Shown one piece after another: positions 1 through 8,562 of a stretch of 47,687 bases of DNA. The translations under genes and the position numbers were made by a program. Position 1 is the first letter of the stretch; every line of letters starts with the position of its first letter. The notes beneath the pieces are model-generated. The model made no database searches. It had not been told where the DNA came from and worked only from the letters and a program-made list of their open reading frames with translations. The DNA comes from Methanomicrobiales archaeon (lineage in GTDB: Archaea; Halobacteriota; Methanomicrobia; Methanomicrobiales; Methanospirillaceae), in contig JANXYM010000028.1 of the NCBI GenBank assembly GCA_025350045.1, positions 1 to 47,687 on the forward strand, read 5' to 3'.

Positions 1-169
1 TGGTGTCGACGAGCATCTTGTCCATACCTTTTGGACCGAGCGTGGTCCGGACTGCACTTGCCACTGCCTTTGCGGCGGTGATATTCATACCCTGAGCATC
101 GCGGCCGCGGGTACGGGTGCTGCCTTCTTTGAGAATGAGAATCTGCTGTCCTCCAAGTTGTTGTGACAT
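1..169 (-). CDS. thsA: Thermosome subunit (group II chaperonin), N-terminal part
   Basis: The reverse strand from 169 encodes the start of a group II chaperonin, the ATP-driven cytoplasmic folding chamber of archaea. The visible 56 residues begin [20 protein letters not shown] and contain the conserved equatorial-domain stretch [15 protein letters not shown], which holds the nucleotide phosphate-binding loop. The rest of the gene lies left of the window. A good TATA element lies 50 to 60 bases upstream, and GGTG just before the ATG can act as a ribosome binding site. Family assignment is near certain from the GPKGMDK motif. Which paralogue (alpha or beta) cannot be decided from this fragment. 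Confidence 0.95.
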   Translation of the reverse strand, partial: MSQQLGGQQILILKEGSTRTRGRDAQGMNITAAKAVASAVRTTLGPKGMDKMLVDT

Positions 170-220
170 AAACTTCACCACTTTCGCATAGATTTAGCAC
201 TAAAATTGGTTTGTGGTTCT

Positions 221-230
221 ATATAAATAT
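221..230 (-). promoter_or_regulatory. TATA box of the thermosome gene
   Basis: Read on the reverse strand this is ATATTTATAT, a close match to the archaeal TATA consensus. It lies between the end of the HTH gene (244) and the thermosome ATG (169). Transcription would start near 195, giving a leader of about 25 bases. This indicates that the chaperonin has its own promoter. Confidence 0.6.
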
Positions 231-243
231 GATCTAAAAAAAG

Positions 244-1170
244 TCAGTCGCCCAGCAGGTCGAGGAGTTCAAAACCGTCCTCAATCCGGTGGAGACGGTC
301 CTCGCCAATCACGAGCGTCTTGCCGATCTTTTTTTGTTTGTGGTAATCGGTGATCACGCACATCGCATGTTTCTTTGCGATCTGGGAGATGTTGCCGATA
401 AGAGCCGCCCGCTTTACGATCTTCTGCGCGGTGCCGTAACCGGTGAGGATCGTGTGCTTCTCAAATGTCAGGAGTGCCTGAAATGGTGCACCGTGGAGCG
501 TATGCAGGTGGACACCGATATGTTCGAGGAACTCCATGGGATTTGCTATTCCCCCCTCGTTCTGGACGGGCTCGGGTTCCATTACTTTAGGGGGGGTATG
601 CCGGATGAGATCGATCGACTCCACTACACCCGTGTCAAAAAATTCCTCGATCCGGATCGCCACATCCAGCGTGGTACCCATACCGCTCTCGTACTTGCTG
701 ATAGTGCGCCTTGAAACGCCCAGCACCTGCCCCATATCACCAAGCGACATGTTCCGTCGCTCACGCAGATCTTTGAGTGCATCTCCGTTGATGTTGACGT
801 ACAACCCGCCAGGTGATGCATAGACCAGCGGGGGAATCTTCTCGACAAAATAGTCGTACAGCGTAGAGGGGCTGATCGCATAGATGCCGTACCGGACATA
901 GACCGCCCCGCGCTCCAGCTCAGCATCCCTTGCGCGCTCACCCACGATAAGAGGGACACCCCCGAGATGCCGGGAGATCACTTCAAGATCAAAAGCCACC
1001 TCTTCGCTCACGGAATCAATATGGGAGACCACCTTGATGACCAGCAGCGTACCGTCCTTACGGGCCATGAGATCAAAGCTCCGCGGGCGGATGGTGAACC
1101 GCTCGGAAACATCAAAACCTGCCGTTATCATCACGCTGGTAACCAGCTGGAGCTGGCGGTCCTGGGACAT
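244..1170 (-). CDS. Archaeal XRE-family HTH transcriptional regulator
   Basis: This is a 308-residue protein of the archaeal HTH regulator family with an N-terminal nuclease-fold-like region and a central helix-turn-helix. I take the start at 1170 (MSQDRQLQLV) because the TATA-like run 1199-1210 lies about 30 bases upstream; the frame stays open further but runs into tiaS. Residues about 1-120 resemble the restriction-endonuclease-like part of this family (SFDLMARKDGTLLVIKVV). Residues about 125-180 form the HTH, with LRERRNMSLGDMGQVLGVSRR followed by TISKYESG, the XRE recognition helix. The C-terminal third is a ligand or dimer domain of unknown role. It is divergent from tiaS with only 43 bases between the starts, so shared control is possible. 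Target genes are unknown. Confidence 0.85.
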   Translation of the reverse strand: MSQDRQLQLVTSVMITAGFDVSERFTIRPRSFDLMARKDGTLLVIKVVSHIDSVSEEVAFDLEVISRHLGGVPLIVGERARDAELERGAVYVRYGIYAISPSTLYDYFVEKIPPLVYASPGGLYVNINGDALKDLRERRNMSLGDMGQVLGVSRRTISKYESGMGTTLDVAIRIEEFFDTGVVESIDLIRHTPPKVMEPEPVQNEGGIANPMEFLEHIGVHLHTLHGAPFQALLTFEKHTILTGYGTAQKIVKRAALIGNISQIAKKHAMCVITDYHKQKKIGKTLVIGEDRLHRIEDGFELLDLLGD

Positions 1171-1198
1171 GCAGTTACAAATGGATGGAGCGTGCCCA

Positions 1199-1210
1199 TA
1201 TATTAATATA
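1199..1210 (-). promoter_or_regulatory. TATA box between HTH regulator and tiaS
   Basis: TATATTAATATA is nearly palindromic and lies 29 to 40 bases upstream of the regulator start and only 3 bases before the tiaS ATG. The spacing fits a promoter for the minus-strand regulator. For tiaS it is too close, so tiaS must use a weaker element overlapping the regulator start. Confidence 0.5.
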
Positions 1211-1213
1211 GAC

Positions 1214-2437
1214 ATGCTGATCGGGATCGATGACACGGATTCACCGCAGGGGATGTGTACCACGTACCTCGGGGCAGTGCTCGTCCGCCGTCTCATCCAT
1301 GAACATATGCAGATTAAGGAAGCCCGGCTCGTCCGGCTCAACCCGAATGTTACATGGAAGACACGGGGAAATGCCGCGATCGCATTTGAGGTCGATGGTG
1401 ATCCCGGCCGGGCATTTGCGATCGCATGCGCGACAGTTGAGGAGCTCTCTGATCTCTCGTGCGGGAATACCAATCCCGGCGTGGTAGTAACGGAGACGCG
1501 GCTCGATCCTGCATTCTACTACAAAGCGGTGACAGATTTCTGCGAAATTGACGAAGCAGTGAGCATCCTTGACACTGCCGGAGCACGGTACCAGGGCTGG
1601 AAAAACCGGCGCGGGCTTATAGGGGCAACCGCGGCAGTGGCGAGCGAACTTGAAGATCGCACTTCGGAAATTCTTGTGTACCGCCGACCGGAACGATGGG
1701 GAACACCCCGCGAGGTAGATCGGGACAGCCTCTTTGCCACTGAATCGGCAACGTTTCCCCATACATGGGACACGGTTGATACTGTAAACAATGTAGTAGT
1801 GTGTGTTCCGCACACACCGGACCCGGTGCTGTTCGGGATCCGGGGTGAGAGCCCGGCATGGGTGATGGCAGCCCGGCAGATGATCCAGTCAGAGCCGCAT
1901 GGCATTGAACAGTTATATGTCACCAACCAGGGGACGGACGCCCACCTGCTCGCCGGCATTATGGCCGAATTGTGCGAAGGGCTCTCGTACCGGGTACAGG
2001 GCATTGTTGGGAGTGCTCCTGTAACCGGTACCGGAGGCCATGTTTCATTCTCCATCAGTGAGGGCAATCATACCGTGCGATGCATGGCCTATGAACCAAC
2101 CAAGAATTTTCGCTCCATCATCCGGCAATTGTTGCCGGGCGATACCGTGATCGCGGTGGGCAGCTTCAAGAAAGGGAGCATCAACTTAGAAAAGATCCGA
2201 ATCGTTTCACTTGCCCGGTCCACAATCACCCGCCCGCCGTTCTGCACTGCCTGCAACAAACGGATGACCAGCGATGGGAAAAACAAGGGCTGGAAATGCA
2301 AAAAGTGCGATGCCCGGGCTGCAGATCCCGAGATTGAGGAGATTCCCCAGACGCTGGAGACAGGATGGTATGAGGTTCCGCCCACAGCACGAAGGCATCT
2401 CGCAAAACCGTTGTGCCGGGGAGAACCGGAGTACTGA
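1214..2437 (+). CDS. tiaS: tRNA(Ile2) 2-agmatinylcytidine synthetase TiaS
   Basis: TiaS attaches agmatine to C34 of the CAU-anticodon tRNA-Ile so that it reads AUA; it is specific to and essential in archaea. The 407-residue product starts MLIGIDDTDSPQGMCTTYL, the conserved DDTDS/GMCTTY motif of the family. A phosphate-binding and kinase-like middle follows (NRRGLIGATAAVA near residue 135), then an OB-fold-like part, and a C-terminal zinc ribbon near residues 340-365 (CTACNKR and CKKCDAR). Length matches the family (about 420). The start at 1214 is fixed by the DDTDS motif, although the frame is open further upstream. It appears monocistronic, with a decayed ORF downstream. Confidence 0.95.
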   Translation: MLIGIDDTDSPQGMCTTYLGAVLVRRLIHEHMQIKEARLVRLNPNVTWKTRGNAAIAFEVDGDPGRAFAIACATVEELSDLSCGNTNPGVVVTETRLDPAFYYKAVTDFCEIDEAVSILDTAGARYQGWKNRRGLIGATAAVASELEDRTSEILVYRRPERWGTPREVDRDSLFATESATFPHTWDTVDTVNNVVVCVPHTPDPVLFGIRGESPAWVMAARQMIQSEPHGIEQLYVTNQGTDAHLLAGIMAELCEGLSYRVQGIVGSAPVTGTGGHVSFSISEGNHTVRCMAYEPTKNFRSIIRQLLPGDTVIAVGSFKKGSINLEKIRIVSLARSTITRPPFCTACNKRMTSDGKNKGWKCKKCDARAADPEIEEIPQTLETGWYEVPPTARRHLAKPLCRGEPEY

Positions 2438-2572
2438 TACGAGGTTGGCGACCGGACGATAGCCCACAGCACGAAGGTCGAACCCTCCGACAACAAAGCG
2501 GATCTATCTGCCGTGTATTCTTTTTGAGAGGAATCATTCCGGAAAATCCGGTGGATCGAAGGTGCTGTAAAG

Positions 2573-2892
2573 ATGCGGGGCGCACGACCGGTCATTACAA
2601 TTGACTCAGCGAAAAAATTTGCCGAGCAGCAGGGGTACCGCTGGGTACCCAACCCAGATGCTGATCTGCCATACAATGCAATTGCCTTCGCGATCAGGAT
2701 GCGATTGCGATCCAGGTCAGAACCTCCCGGCAATCACCGGGCGAGTATGATTTGTGGGAGGACTTCTTCTGCGAGAATATTAAGATCCTCAAAGCCCTGC
2801 CGATGCCGGAAAGGATAAGCCGCGAGCTCTTAAGTTCGGACGCAGAACGAGCGAGCCTGGCGCTGGTTCTATATTCTGCCCGGAACGAATGA
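2573..2892 (+). pseudogene. Frameshifted small ORF, function unknown
   Basis: Two overlapping reading frames give one plausible small protein. The first frame (from ATG 2573) reads MRGARPVITIDSAKKFAEQQ and on to YNAIAF. After about 2690 it turns Arg/Ser-rich and loses protein character. The next frame then reads QDAIAIQVRTSRQSPGEYDL, WEDFFCENIKILKALP and ends SLALVLYSARNE at 2890-2892. Joined, they give about 105 residues of mixed alpha/beta composition. One indel near 2690-2710 explains the break, either a true mutation or a sequence error. I do not recognise the family. It lies 135 bases after tiaS with no obvious ribosome binding site. Confidence 0.5.
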
Positions 2893-3587
2893 TCCTCTCA
2901 TCTGACTCCGATGTAAATTTTACGATATATTCCGGACACCCTGTTCATGCAATTCCCCCCAGGAGTTTTCGATCAGACAGGGGGTGATCTTCATCTGAAC
3001 GGGGCTCATTTTGGGCTTTGTTGGGTGATTTTCCGGGAACAGGGGTTGTCACGTGCCCGGATTGGAAGGGTTGTGAAGTCCGAAAAAGGATGTCTGGGGG
3101 AGTGGTTGTATGTTGTTTTCACCAGTGACAGGGATCTCCAGAACGGCCTTGCCCTCGTGTGTCATGTACGGGAGTGATGGGGAAAAAGACGAGCCTGAAG
3201 AAAAGGTCAACGGTTTTCTACGACGGAGATGGGCATAACCCCTTCCACCAGGAGGAGTTTCCAGGGGAAATGGTGCCAACGCCCGACAAAAATCCTTATT
3301 AAAATCGATATTTTCACAAAAGGGCCACTATTCAAGGGAAAAGACCGGCCAATTTAGCGGGCTTACAGCAACCCCTTTTTTGTGCGCAAAGTACAGGTCA
3401 TTTTTCGGGAGATTTGCCTCCCGGTGCCCGCTACGGGTAACATATATATTTACATCATAATTTAGAGGGGTTTGGGGGCGGATAGAATGATTTCTCTAAA
3501 AAAGATACTGGACGGGATCGCTTTATGATACGATCGTTGATCCCTCAAGGATTCAATTTCTGATTGCGGCAAGTGAGCGACCCGGCA
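2893..3587. other. Long intergenic stretch with a possible gene relic
   Basis: About 695 bases hold no convincing gene; ORFs of 76 codons on each strand have no recognisable features. A TATA-like run (CATATATATTTACATCAT) lies near 3440, followed by ATG 3487 reading MISLKKILDGIAL and then a stop. Shifted by one base, the sequence continues LYDTIVDPSRIQFLIAASER to about 3580. This looks like the start of a lost gene cut off by the neighbouring SnoaL-like gene. The relic reading is weak. Confidence 0.3.
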
Positions 3588-4007
3588 TTATTTCCGTTTC
3601 AGGGCCGGCTCGTTGTCATCCAGAAGTTTCTGCACGAGCGCAGAATCAAAGTACGCCCGCACTTCAACAATCCGCCCGTGATCGAACCGGCAGATCCAGC
3701 AGTACCGGTTGCGGAAAGGAGCTCCGTTAAGAGCAGTGGACTGGGCTTCGAGTTCAACTGCTGCAGTAGTGCCGGACACAAGAATATGGGTCACCCGCAG
3801 CAGCACACCGTCTTTGAGCACCGTGTTGAGCCTCTTGAACGTGTGGGCAATAAACTCCTGCCGGGTGTGGTACGTTCCTGCCAGCGGGTGCGTCCCCATG
3901 ACGGTCCAGTCCACATCATCAGCAACGTGCTGGAAGAATGCGTCTGAGTTTCCTGATTCCAGATGGGCGAATAGTGCCCTGACATCTTCTTCGGTTACAG
4001 GTTTCAT
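3588..4007 (-). CDS. SnoaL-like / NTF2-fold protein
   Basis: This is a 139-residue protein with the cone-shaped NTF2-like fold pattern. An N-terminal helix pair (VRALFAHLESGNSDAFFQHV) is followed by ADDVDWTVMGTHPLAGTYHT, the hallmark of SnoaL-like ketosteroid-isomerase-related proteins, and then strands ending RFDHGRIVEVRAYFDSALVQ. The pattern DGRI.E....D..L is typical of SnoaL_4-type members. Such proteins bind small hydrophobic ligands or act as isomerases or cyclases; the substrate here cannot be told. It is cytosolic, with no signal peptide. It stands alone, 100 bases from the methylase gene on the same strand. Many bacteria have close relatives, so recent transfer is possible. Confidence 0.8.
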   Translation of the reverse strand: MKPVTEEDVRALFAHLESGNSDAFFQHVADDVDWTVMGTHPLAGTYHTRQEFIAHTFKRLNTVLKDGVLLRVTHILVSGTTAAVELEAQSTALNGAPFRNRYCWICRFDHGRIVEVRAYFDSALVQKLLDDNEPALKRK

Positions 4008-4108
4008 GGGGATCTCCTGGTTAATTGAATTCAGATGGGCATAGTTCCTTTAAGACCAGTGAAGTGCATATCGCCGGTCAGCATCTTTCAGGTTATTCAC
4101 CATTTTAT

Positions 4109-6493
4109 TTAAAAATCCGCTTCCACCATCCGAATCTCCTCAATTGTCAACCCGTAAAATCCGTACACCAGCGACTCAATCTGCCGGTCGGTTGACCCAA
4201 TCTCCTGCCGTATGATCCGCCGTTCCTGATCCCTCTTTGCCAGGCTCATATGGCTCTGCAATTCAAGCATCTCTGTCACCAGAGTGATCATGCGATCGTG
4301 CCGGGCCTTGTCATCCGGATTGTCAAAATCCGGCGTATAGATCGGCAGTGCCGCAATCCGCTCCCAAACCTTCAACGGGTTCTTTTCCGGTAATTCGTGA
4401 GCGGTCATACAGAGAATATACGCACTCAGCCGGCTGTTGAGCACCGCGAGCAGGAAGAGGCTGGAGTGCCGGATGAACCGGACATGACGGTCCGGAACTG
4501 CTCCCCCCGCATCAAACGTAAACACCGGGAATTCTCCGGAACCCGGGAAAAATATACGGGGCCGGTTCTGATCAAAGATGCCCGGCTCGCTGGCACATTC
4601 CCACCAGAAATCTCCCTGGTGTTTGCGCACCTTTGCCCGCCCGGCAAACGGCTTGAGGTGCCGGGCAAGGGCCGGGTATTTTTTCTCAAACCATTGCCAG
4701 CCGGCCTGATCGCCCGCATGGGAATTCGTCCAGCCCTGCGGAATAAAAATAAGGGAGCGGGACGGGATGGGAGAACCGTACCGGACAATCTCTCCCGCTG
4801 AGAGAAATGGGCGGATCAGGTTTTTGTTTTTGGGGGAGGCAGCAATCAGCTCGTTTTCCTGCCGGGCATCGATCACAAACACCTCGTCCAGCCCGGTGAT
4901 GATCCCGTGATGAACCCGGCCCATCACCACATCCTTAAGCGGCGTACCGGCATTGCGGACTTTTGTCAACAGATCCTCTCTACGGGTATCGCGCAATATC
5001 CAGCCACCAGCCCCCAGCACCGTTTGATCGAGCGGGAACCGGCTCCTGCGAACCTGCACCTCCAGCGGTCCAGCACCGGAGAGAGCCAGCGGTGCGGCAA
5101 AGAACGCGTGCGAAGGGGGGCGGCGGGTAATCCGGAGTATGCAGAGCGAGGGGTGCAGTTTATCCTCAGCTTCCGTGCCGGAATCTGCAATAGCTTCGAT
5201 CTGGTACAGGAGCACATGCTTCCGGAATGGGGAGCCGGATCTGGCCCGGAGCCAGCGGTTGCCCAAAACACAGCCAAGTGTCCCCCCCGGACAGAGGAGC
5301 GAAAAGGCCCGCTCGATGAAATAGGCAGAGCGATCTGCCTGCTGATCGTAAACGGAATAATGGCGCTGGAAATACCGGTGCACCCACTCGTGCGGCTGGA
5401 GCGGACCATCCGGCAGGTTGCCGAGCACCGCATCAAACCCTCCCGCCCGCAGGACTTCCGGAAATGCACCCTGCCAGTCGAACGGGTTGATCCGATGCCG
5501 CTCATGTGCAGGAGAGAACACGATCGAATCCTCGGACGCGACATCCGCAGCGATAAGGGAATTCCCGCACAGGATGTTCCGGTCCAGTGCCCGGAACACG
5601 GATCCTGCAAAACCCATGAATCGTTCCGGCAGCGTTTCAGCCCGTTCATCAGTACAGAGCTCGAAAAAGAGGAGCATCTTTGCCACGGCGACAGCATGTG
5701 GATCATGATCAACCCCATGGATAGAGGCAATGAGGTGCTCCTGCCGCTCAGCAGGGGTGTGCCCTCCACCCCCGTAATCGTTGAGGAGATCCCGGTAGGC
5801 ACCGAGAAGTACCCGGCCTGCCCCGCATGCGATATCGAGAATCCGGATGGGGAGGATATCGCCCGGGTGCCGGTTCGCATACACCCCTTCGAGCGACTGG
5901 CGGACCATGAAGGCAATCATTTCCGCTGAGGGGGTGGGGGTTCCCTGCGACAGGATCGCATCGCGGTTCTGGACAACGACTGCCTGGTGAGAGGCAGAGC
6001 GACGGACTGCTCGGGTGAAATGCTGATCGAACACTTCTGCAATCGTTCCATTGGTCAGGGTTGCGAAATGGAACTGCCGGTCCGGTTCGCACAATTGCAG
6101 GAGAATTTTTTGGATCGTCCTGTCTTCGGGTACCACCGGCACGGCTTCACTCGTTGTATGCCGGCCGGTTACCGGGGCCTCTTTCCATGGGTCTTCACTC
6201 TGCAAAAAAAATGCTGAAATTGCACCGAAGGGGTCTGCTGCATCCTGAATCCGCCGGAGGGTTCCGTCTTCTGTGAGCCCGCGATCTTCTGCAATACGCA
6301 GGAACAGGAGACGCCCGATGATCCGGTTTGTGACTGCTGCGATCGTGTCGCTTGTTAAACCATGATTATTCCGTGCAATACTACGGGCGAGCTGTTCACG
6401 CCAGCAGTTGAGATCGTGGAGCAGGGCAATCCGGGCACAATCATCGGGAGAACGATCCGCATCATCGACTGGATTTGTGTCCATGCCCGGCAT
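4109..6493 (-). CDS. Type IIG-like adenine DNA methylase, nuclease-less, altered motif IV
   Basis: The 794-residue protein has the layout of the methylase-specificity half of Eco57I/MmeI-like enzymes. A helical N-terminal part comes first (residues about 40-75, TNRIIGRLLFLRIAEDRG). The SAM-binding motif I follows at 218-226 (ILDIACGAG), then VDHDPHAV at 261-268 and LCGNSL at 308-313. A TaqI-like target-recognition domain follows, and the tail TDRQIESLVYGFYGLT is typical of type IIG tails. Two oddities stand out. The catalytic motif IV, normally NPPY/F, reads GNLPDG (358-363), and there is no PD-(D/E)XK nuclease module ahead of the helical domain. The Asn is kept but the stacking aromatic is lost. 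It is solitary, with no R or S gene nearby. It may be an orphan methylase with relaxed chemistry, or a DNA-binding remnant. The start at 6493 could equally be ATG 6484. Confidence 0.85.
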   Translation of the reverse strand: MPGMDTNPVDDADRSPDDCARIALLHDLNCWREQLARSIARNNHGLTSDTIAAVTNRIIGRLLFLRIAEDRGLTEDGTLRRIQDAADPFGAISAFFLQSEDPWKEAPVTGRHTTSEAVPVVPEDRTIQKILLQLCEPDRQFHFATLTNGTIAEVFDQHFTRAVRRSASHQAVVVQNRDAILSQGTPTPSAEMIAFMVRQSLEGVYANRHPGDILPIRILDIACGAGRVLLGAYRDLLNDYGGGGHTPAERQEHLIASIHGVDHDPHAVAVAKMLLFFELCTDERAETLPERFMGFAGSVFRALDRNILCGNSLIAADVASEDSIVFSPAHERHRINPFDWQGAFPEVLRAGGFDAVLGNLPDGPLQPHEWVHRYFQRHYSVYDQQADRSAYFIERAFSLLCPGGTLGCVLGNRWLRARSGSPFRKHVLLYQIEAIADSGTEAEDKLHPSLCILRITRRPPSHAFFAAPLALSGAGPLEVQVRRSRFPLDQTVLGAGGWILRDTRREDLLTKVRNAGTPLKDVVMGRVHHGIITGLDEVFVIDARQENELIAASPKNKNLIRPFLSAGEIVRYGSPIPSRSLIFIPQGWTNSHAGDQAGWQWFEKKYPALARHLKPFAGRAKVRKHQGDFWWECASEPGIFDQNRPRIFFPGSGEFPVFTFDAGGAVPDRHVRFIRHSSLFLLAVLNSRLSAYILCMTAHELPEKNPLKVWERIAALPIYTPDFDNPDDKARHDRMITLVTEMLELQSHMSLAKRDQERRIIRQEIGSTDRQIESLVYGFYGLTIEEIRMVEADF

Positions 6494-6557
6494 TGTTGTA
6501 GTACTGTGCTGCCGGGAAAATAACTGTGTTGATTAAAAAGAAGAGTGGAGATGCGGA

Positions 6558-7414
6558 CTAAAACCCGATCCCCACTTCGCCGCTCATCTCACCCGAGAGT
6601 TCCTTCTCAGTAACCACAAGCATGAGCACGATGCCGATGATCTCGAGGTCCATGCAGAACAGGAATGAAGAATCAAACGCACCCGCAAGATCCGATGATG
6701 ACAATGCGTGGGCCGAGACCAGAGCAAGTTTTGGTCCTGCTGCGATAGTGGCGACGAGCATAACAACGGCAACCCCAAGCGATGACCCGGGGTTGGTCAT
6801 CATCTTAACAAGGCCGCTCGTAGACCCCCGGTCCTGTGCCGGGCATTCGCCCATCACCGAGCTGTTCAGCGGGGAAAAGGCAATACCGGTTCCCGCGCCA
6901 AGCAGGAAAAGGTAGATGCCGATGTGTCCTACGCTCGTCTCGGCCGTGATGGTGGAGAGGAGGAACGGGGCAACCGCACAGAAAGCAAAGCCGGTGATGA
7001 TCGGTTTTTTGTCCCGATCACATCCAAGATCTTTCCGGCAAGGGGAGCGGTCAGGATAATGCCTACGGGTAACGTGAGCAGGATCGTGCCGGCATTCCCC
7101 GCGGGGATCTTTTTTACCATCTCAAGATAGAACGGCATGATGACCATGACACCGGTCATTGCCATCTGGATCAGCAGCATGTTCACGTTCTGGAGCAAGT
7201 ACGCCCGGTTGGCAAAGAGGCGGGTATTGATCAGCGGCTCTTTTCCCCGGCGTTCCTGCACAATGAAAAGAATCCAGAAGATCGCTGATATCACCAGAGC
7301 AATCATCCCGAGCCGGGGATTGTTGCCCTGCACCGTAGTGAGACCAACGATCAGCGAGCCCAGCGCAATAAAGACCTGCAGGACTCCGGGAATATCGACG
7401 GCACCATCGTTTTT
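6558..7414 (-). pseudogene. MFS drug exporter (DHA2/EmrB-like), truncated and frameshifted
   Basis: This is the C-terminal half of a 14-helix MFS exporter. From the in-frame stop at 7415-7417 the reverse strand reads GAVDIPGVLQVFIALGSLIV, then QERRGKEPLINTRLF and VMPFYLEMVKKIPAGNAG, and on to AGKILDVIGTK. There the frame breaks at a run of six A (reverse strand) near 7015. In the next frame it resumes KPIITGFAFCAVAPFLLS, LLGAGTGIAFSPLNSSVMG and ends ELSGEMSGEVGIGF at 6558. Adding one A would restore GTKKPIITG, the usual text of this family. The N-terminal half (helices 1 to about 6) is absent, since a stop precedes the fragment and no start is visible. Truncation plus frameshift make this a pseudogene. 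Confidence 0.85.
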
Positions 7415-7486
7415 TTAATCTGAAGTGACCCCGTAAGAGGGGGTTGTATACCGGACAGGGATCTCGCCGGTATGGCCCTCCGCGTA

Positions 7487-7942
7487 TTAGTCCGCTGGCG
7501 AGTTAACATTCCAGCCCAGCCAGTAGGACCTGAGATCCGTTGTGAGTTTTGAGTAAGCCTTGAAGTCGAGGGGTTTTACAAGGTAACTGTTTACGTGATA
7601 ATCATAGGATGTGGCAATATCACTCTCAGCATCGGAGCTGGTGAGGATAACAACCGGGATCCGGAGGAGCGAGGGGGTGGTCTTGATAATCCTGAGCACT
7701 TCAAGCCCATCAACCCGGGGGAGCCGGAGATCGAGAAGGACCAGACTGGGCCGGGGATTTTGTACGGGATCTGCATATACTCCGCGGGCGAAGAGGTAAT
7801 CAAGAGCCTGCTCTCCATCGGCAACGTGGTGGATGGTATTTGCCAGCTGCTGGTCACGCATGCTGCGGATAACGATCTCGGCGTGGGATTCATTGTCCTC
7901 AATGAGCAGGATATGCAGCGGTTCCCCGGTAAGGCCGACCAT
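7487..7942 (-). CDS. Single-domain response regulator (Rcp1-like CheY fold)
   Basis: The 151-residue protein is a lone receiver domain. The acidic pair is E15-D16 (ILLIEDNESH), the phospho-acceptor is D71 (LVLLDLRLPRVDG), the switch residue is T101 (VVILTSSDAESD) and the lysine is K123 (YLVKPLDF). The insertion after helix 2 (ARGVYADPVQNPRP) is typical of the Rcp1-like type that partners phytochrome-like and PAS histidine kinases. There is no output domain, so it acts by protein contact or phosphorelay. A kinase would normally precede it. Only a C-terminal scrap of one is visible 18 bases upstream, so the regulator has probably lost its adjacent partner and may be fed by another kinase. Confidence 0.9.
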   Translation of the reverse strand: MVGLTGEPLHILLIEDNESHAEIVIRSMRDQQLANTIHHVADGEQALDYLFARGVYADPVQNPRPSLVLLDLRLPRVDGLEVLRIIKTTPSLLRIPVVILTSSDAESDIATSYDYHVNSYLVKPLDFKAYSKLTTDLRSYWLGWNVNSPAD

Positions 7943-8464
7943 AGCAGTCTATTTCCAATCTATATGTTATTATTTATATCCACAGGTATATCTCCGGCAA
8001 CCGGCAGCCCAAAACACATCGTCGTCCCCTTCCATTTCCTTTCGGCTTAACCCGGTTCCTGCCACCAAAGGGTGTAAAACCGATGCCGTTTTTGCCATGG
8101 GGTTTACCCCATCCGGAACCCGTAAACTCTGCCGGAATGTGAGGCTCGTTTTTCCGGAGATTGAAAAATGCGATTCGTGGGGGAAATATTGGATAGTTGA
8201 GTCACCCGGGAGGGGATACGGCGCTTCAACCGGTGCTTTCACCCCATAGCTTTCGGCGCTTCCCCGGAGAGGACTACAGGAAAAGATTATGCACGGGATC
8301 TTTTCATTCTGTTAAGCGATAACAACCGCACGATAACGGTGGAGATCCCAGACCGTTATCCCTGGCCGTAAGAAGAGAAGCACAGGAGAACCGGTACATA
8401 TAAATCAAAAGGGCGATGACGATCGTTCATACGGGCATGAACCGGGTCGGCGACCCTGTTGCAG
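7943..8464. other. Intergenic stretch with remnant of a histidine kinase C-terminus
   Basis: No intact gene is present. On the reverse strand an open stretch reads KWKGTTMCFGLPVAGDIPVD and stops at 7960-7962, 18 bases before the response-regulator ATG. This matches the usual end of a histidine kinase ATPase domain (GKGTTFTFTLPV-like). Further upstream no HATPase motifs can be read in any frame, so at most about 20 residues survive. The rest of the stretch, including the A/T-rich piece near 8395-8412, shows nothing I can identify. Confidence 0.35.
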
Positions 8465-8542
8465 ATGGTCACGATCGTGGGTCTCGTAATGGTGCTGACG
8501 GCATGGGTGTACTTCAATCTCGGGTGGCTTAAGCGCGATTAA
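8465..8542 (+). other. Tiny membrane ORF, possibly the tail of a lost CorA-like transporter
   Basis: From ATG 8465 a 25-codon frame encodes one membrane helix (MVTIVGLVMVLTAWVYFNL then GWLKRD). Just upstream in another frame is TGMN. A GMN motif followed by a final helix ending near GWL is the pattern of CorA-family magnesium transporters, so this may be a frameshifted remnant. It could also be a real one-helix small protein, since it ends 20 bases before the next start. Evidence is thin either way. Confidence 0.3.
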
Positions 8543-8562
8543 CCATAGGGAGATGACAGGGA

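Noticed and set aside
2947-3279. Two opposed ORFs of 76 codons
   Set aside because: They overlap each other, have no ribosome site or motif, and end in ordinary intergenic sequence.
4907-5929. Plus-strand ORF of 340 codons
   Set aside because: It is the shadow of the type IIG-like methylase on the opposite strand. It has biased composition and no motifs.
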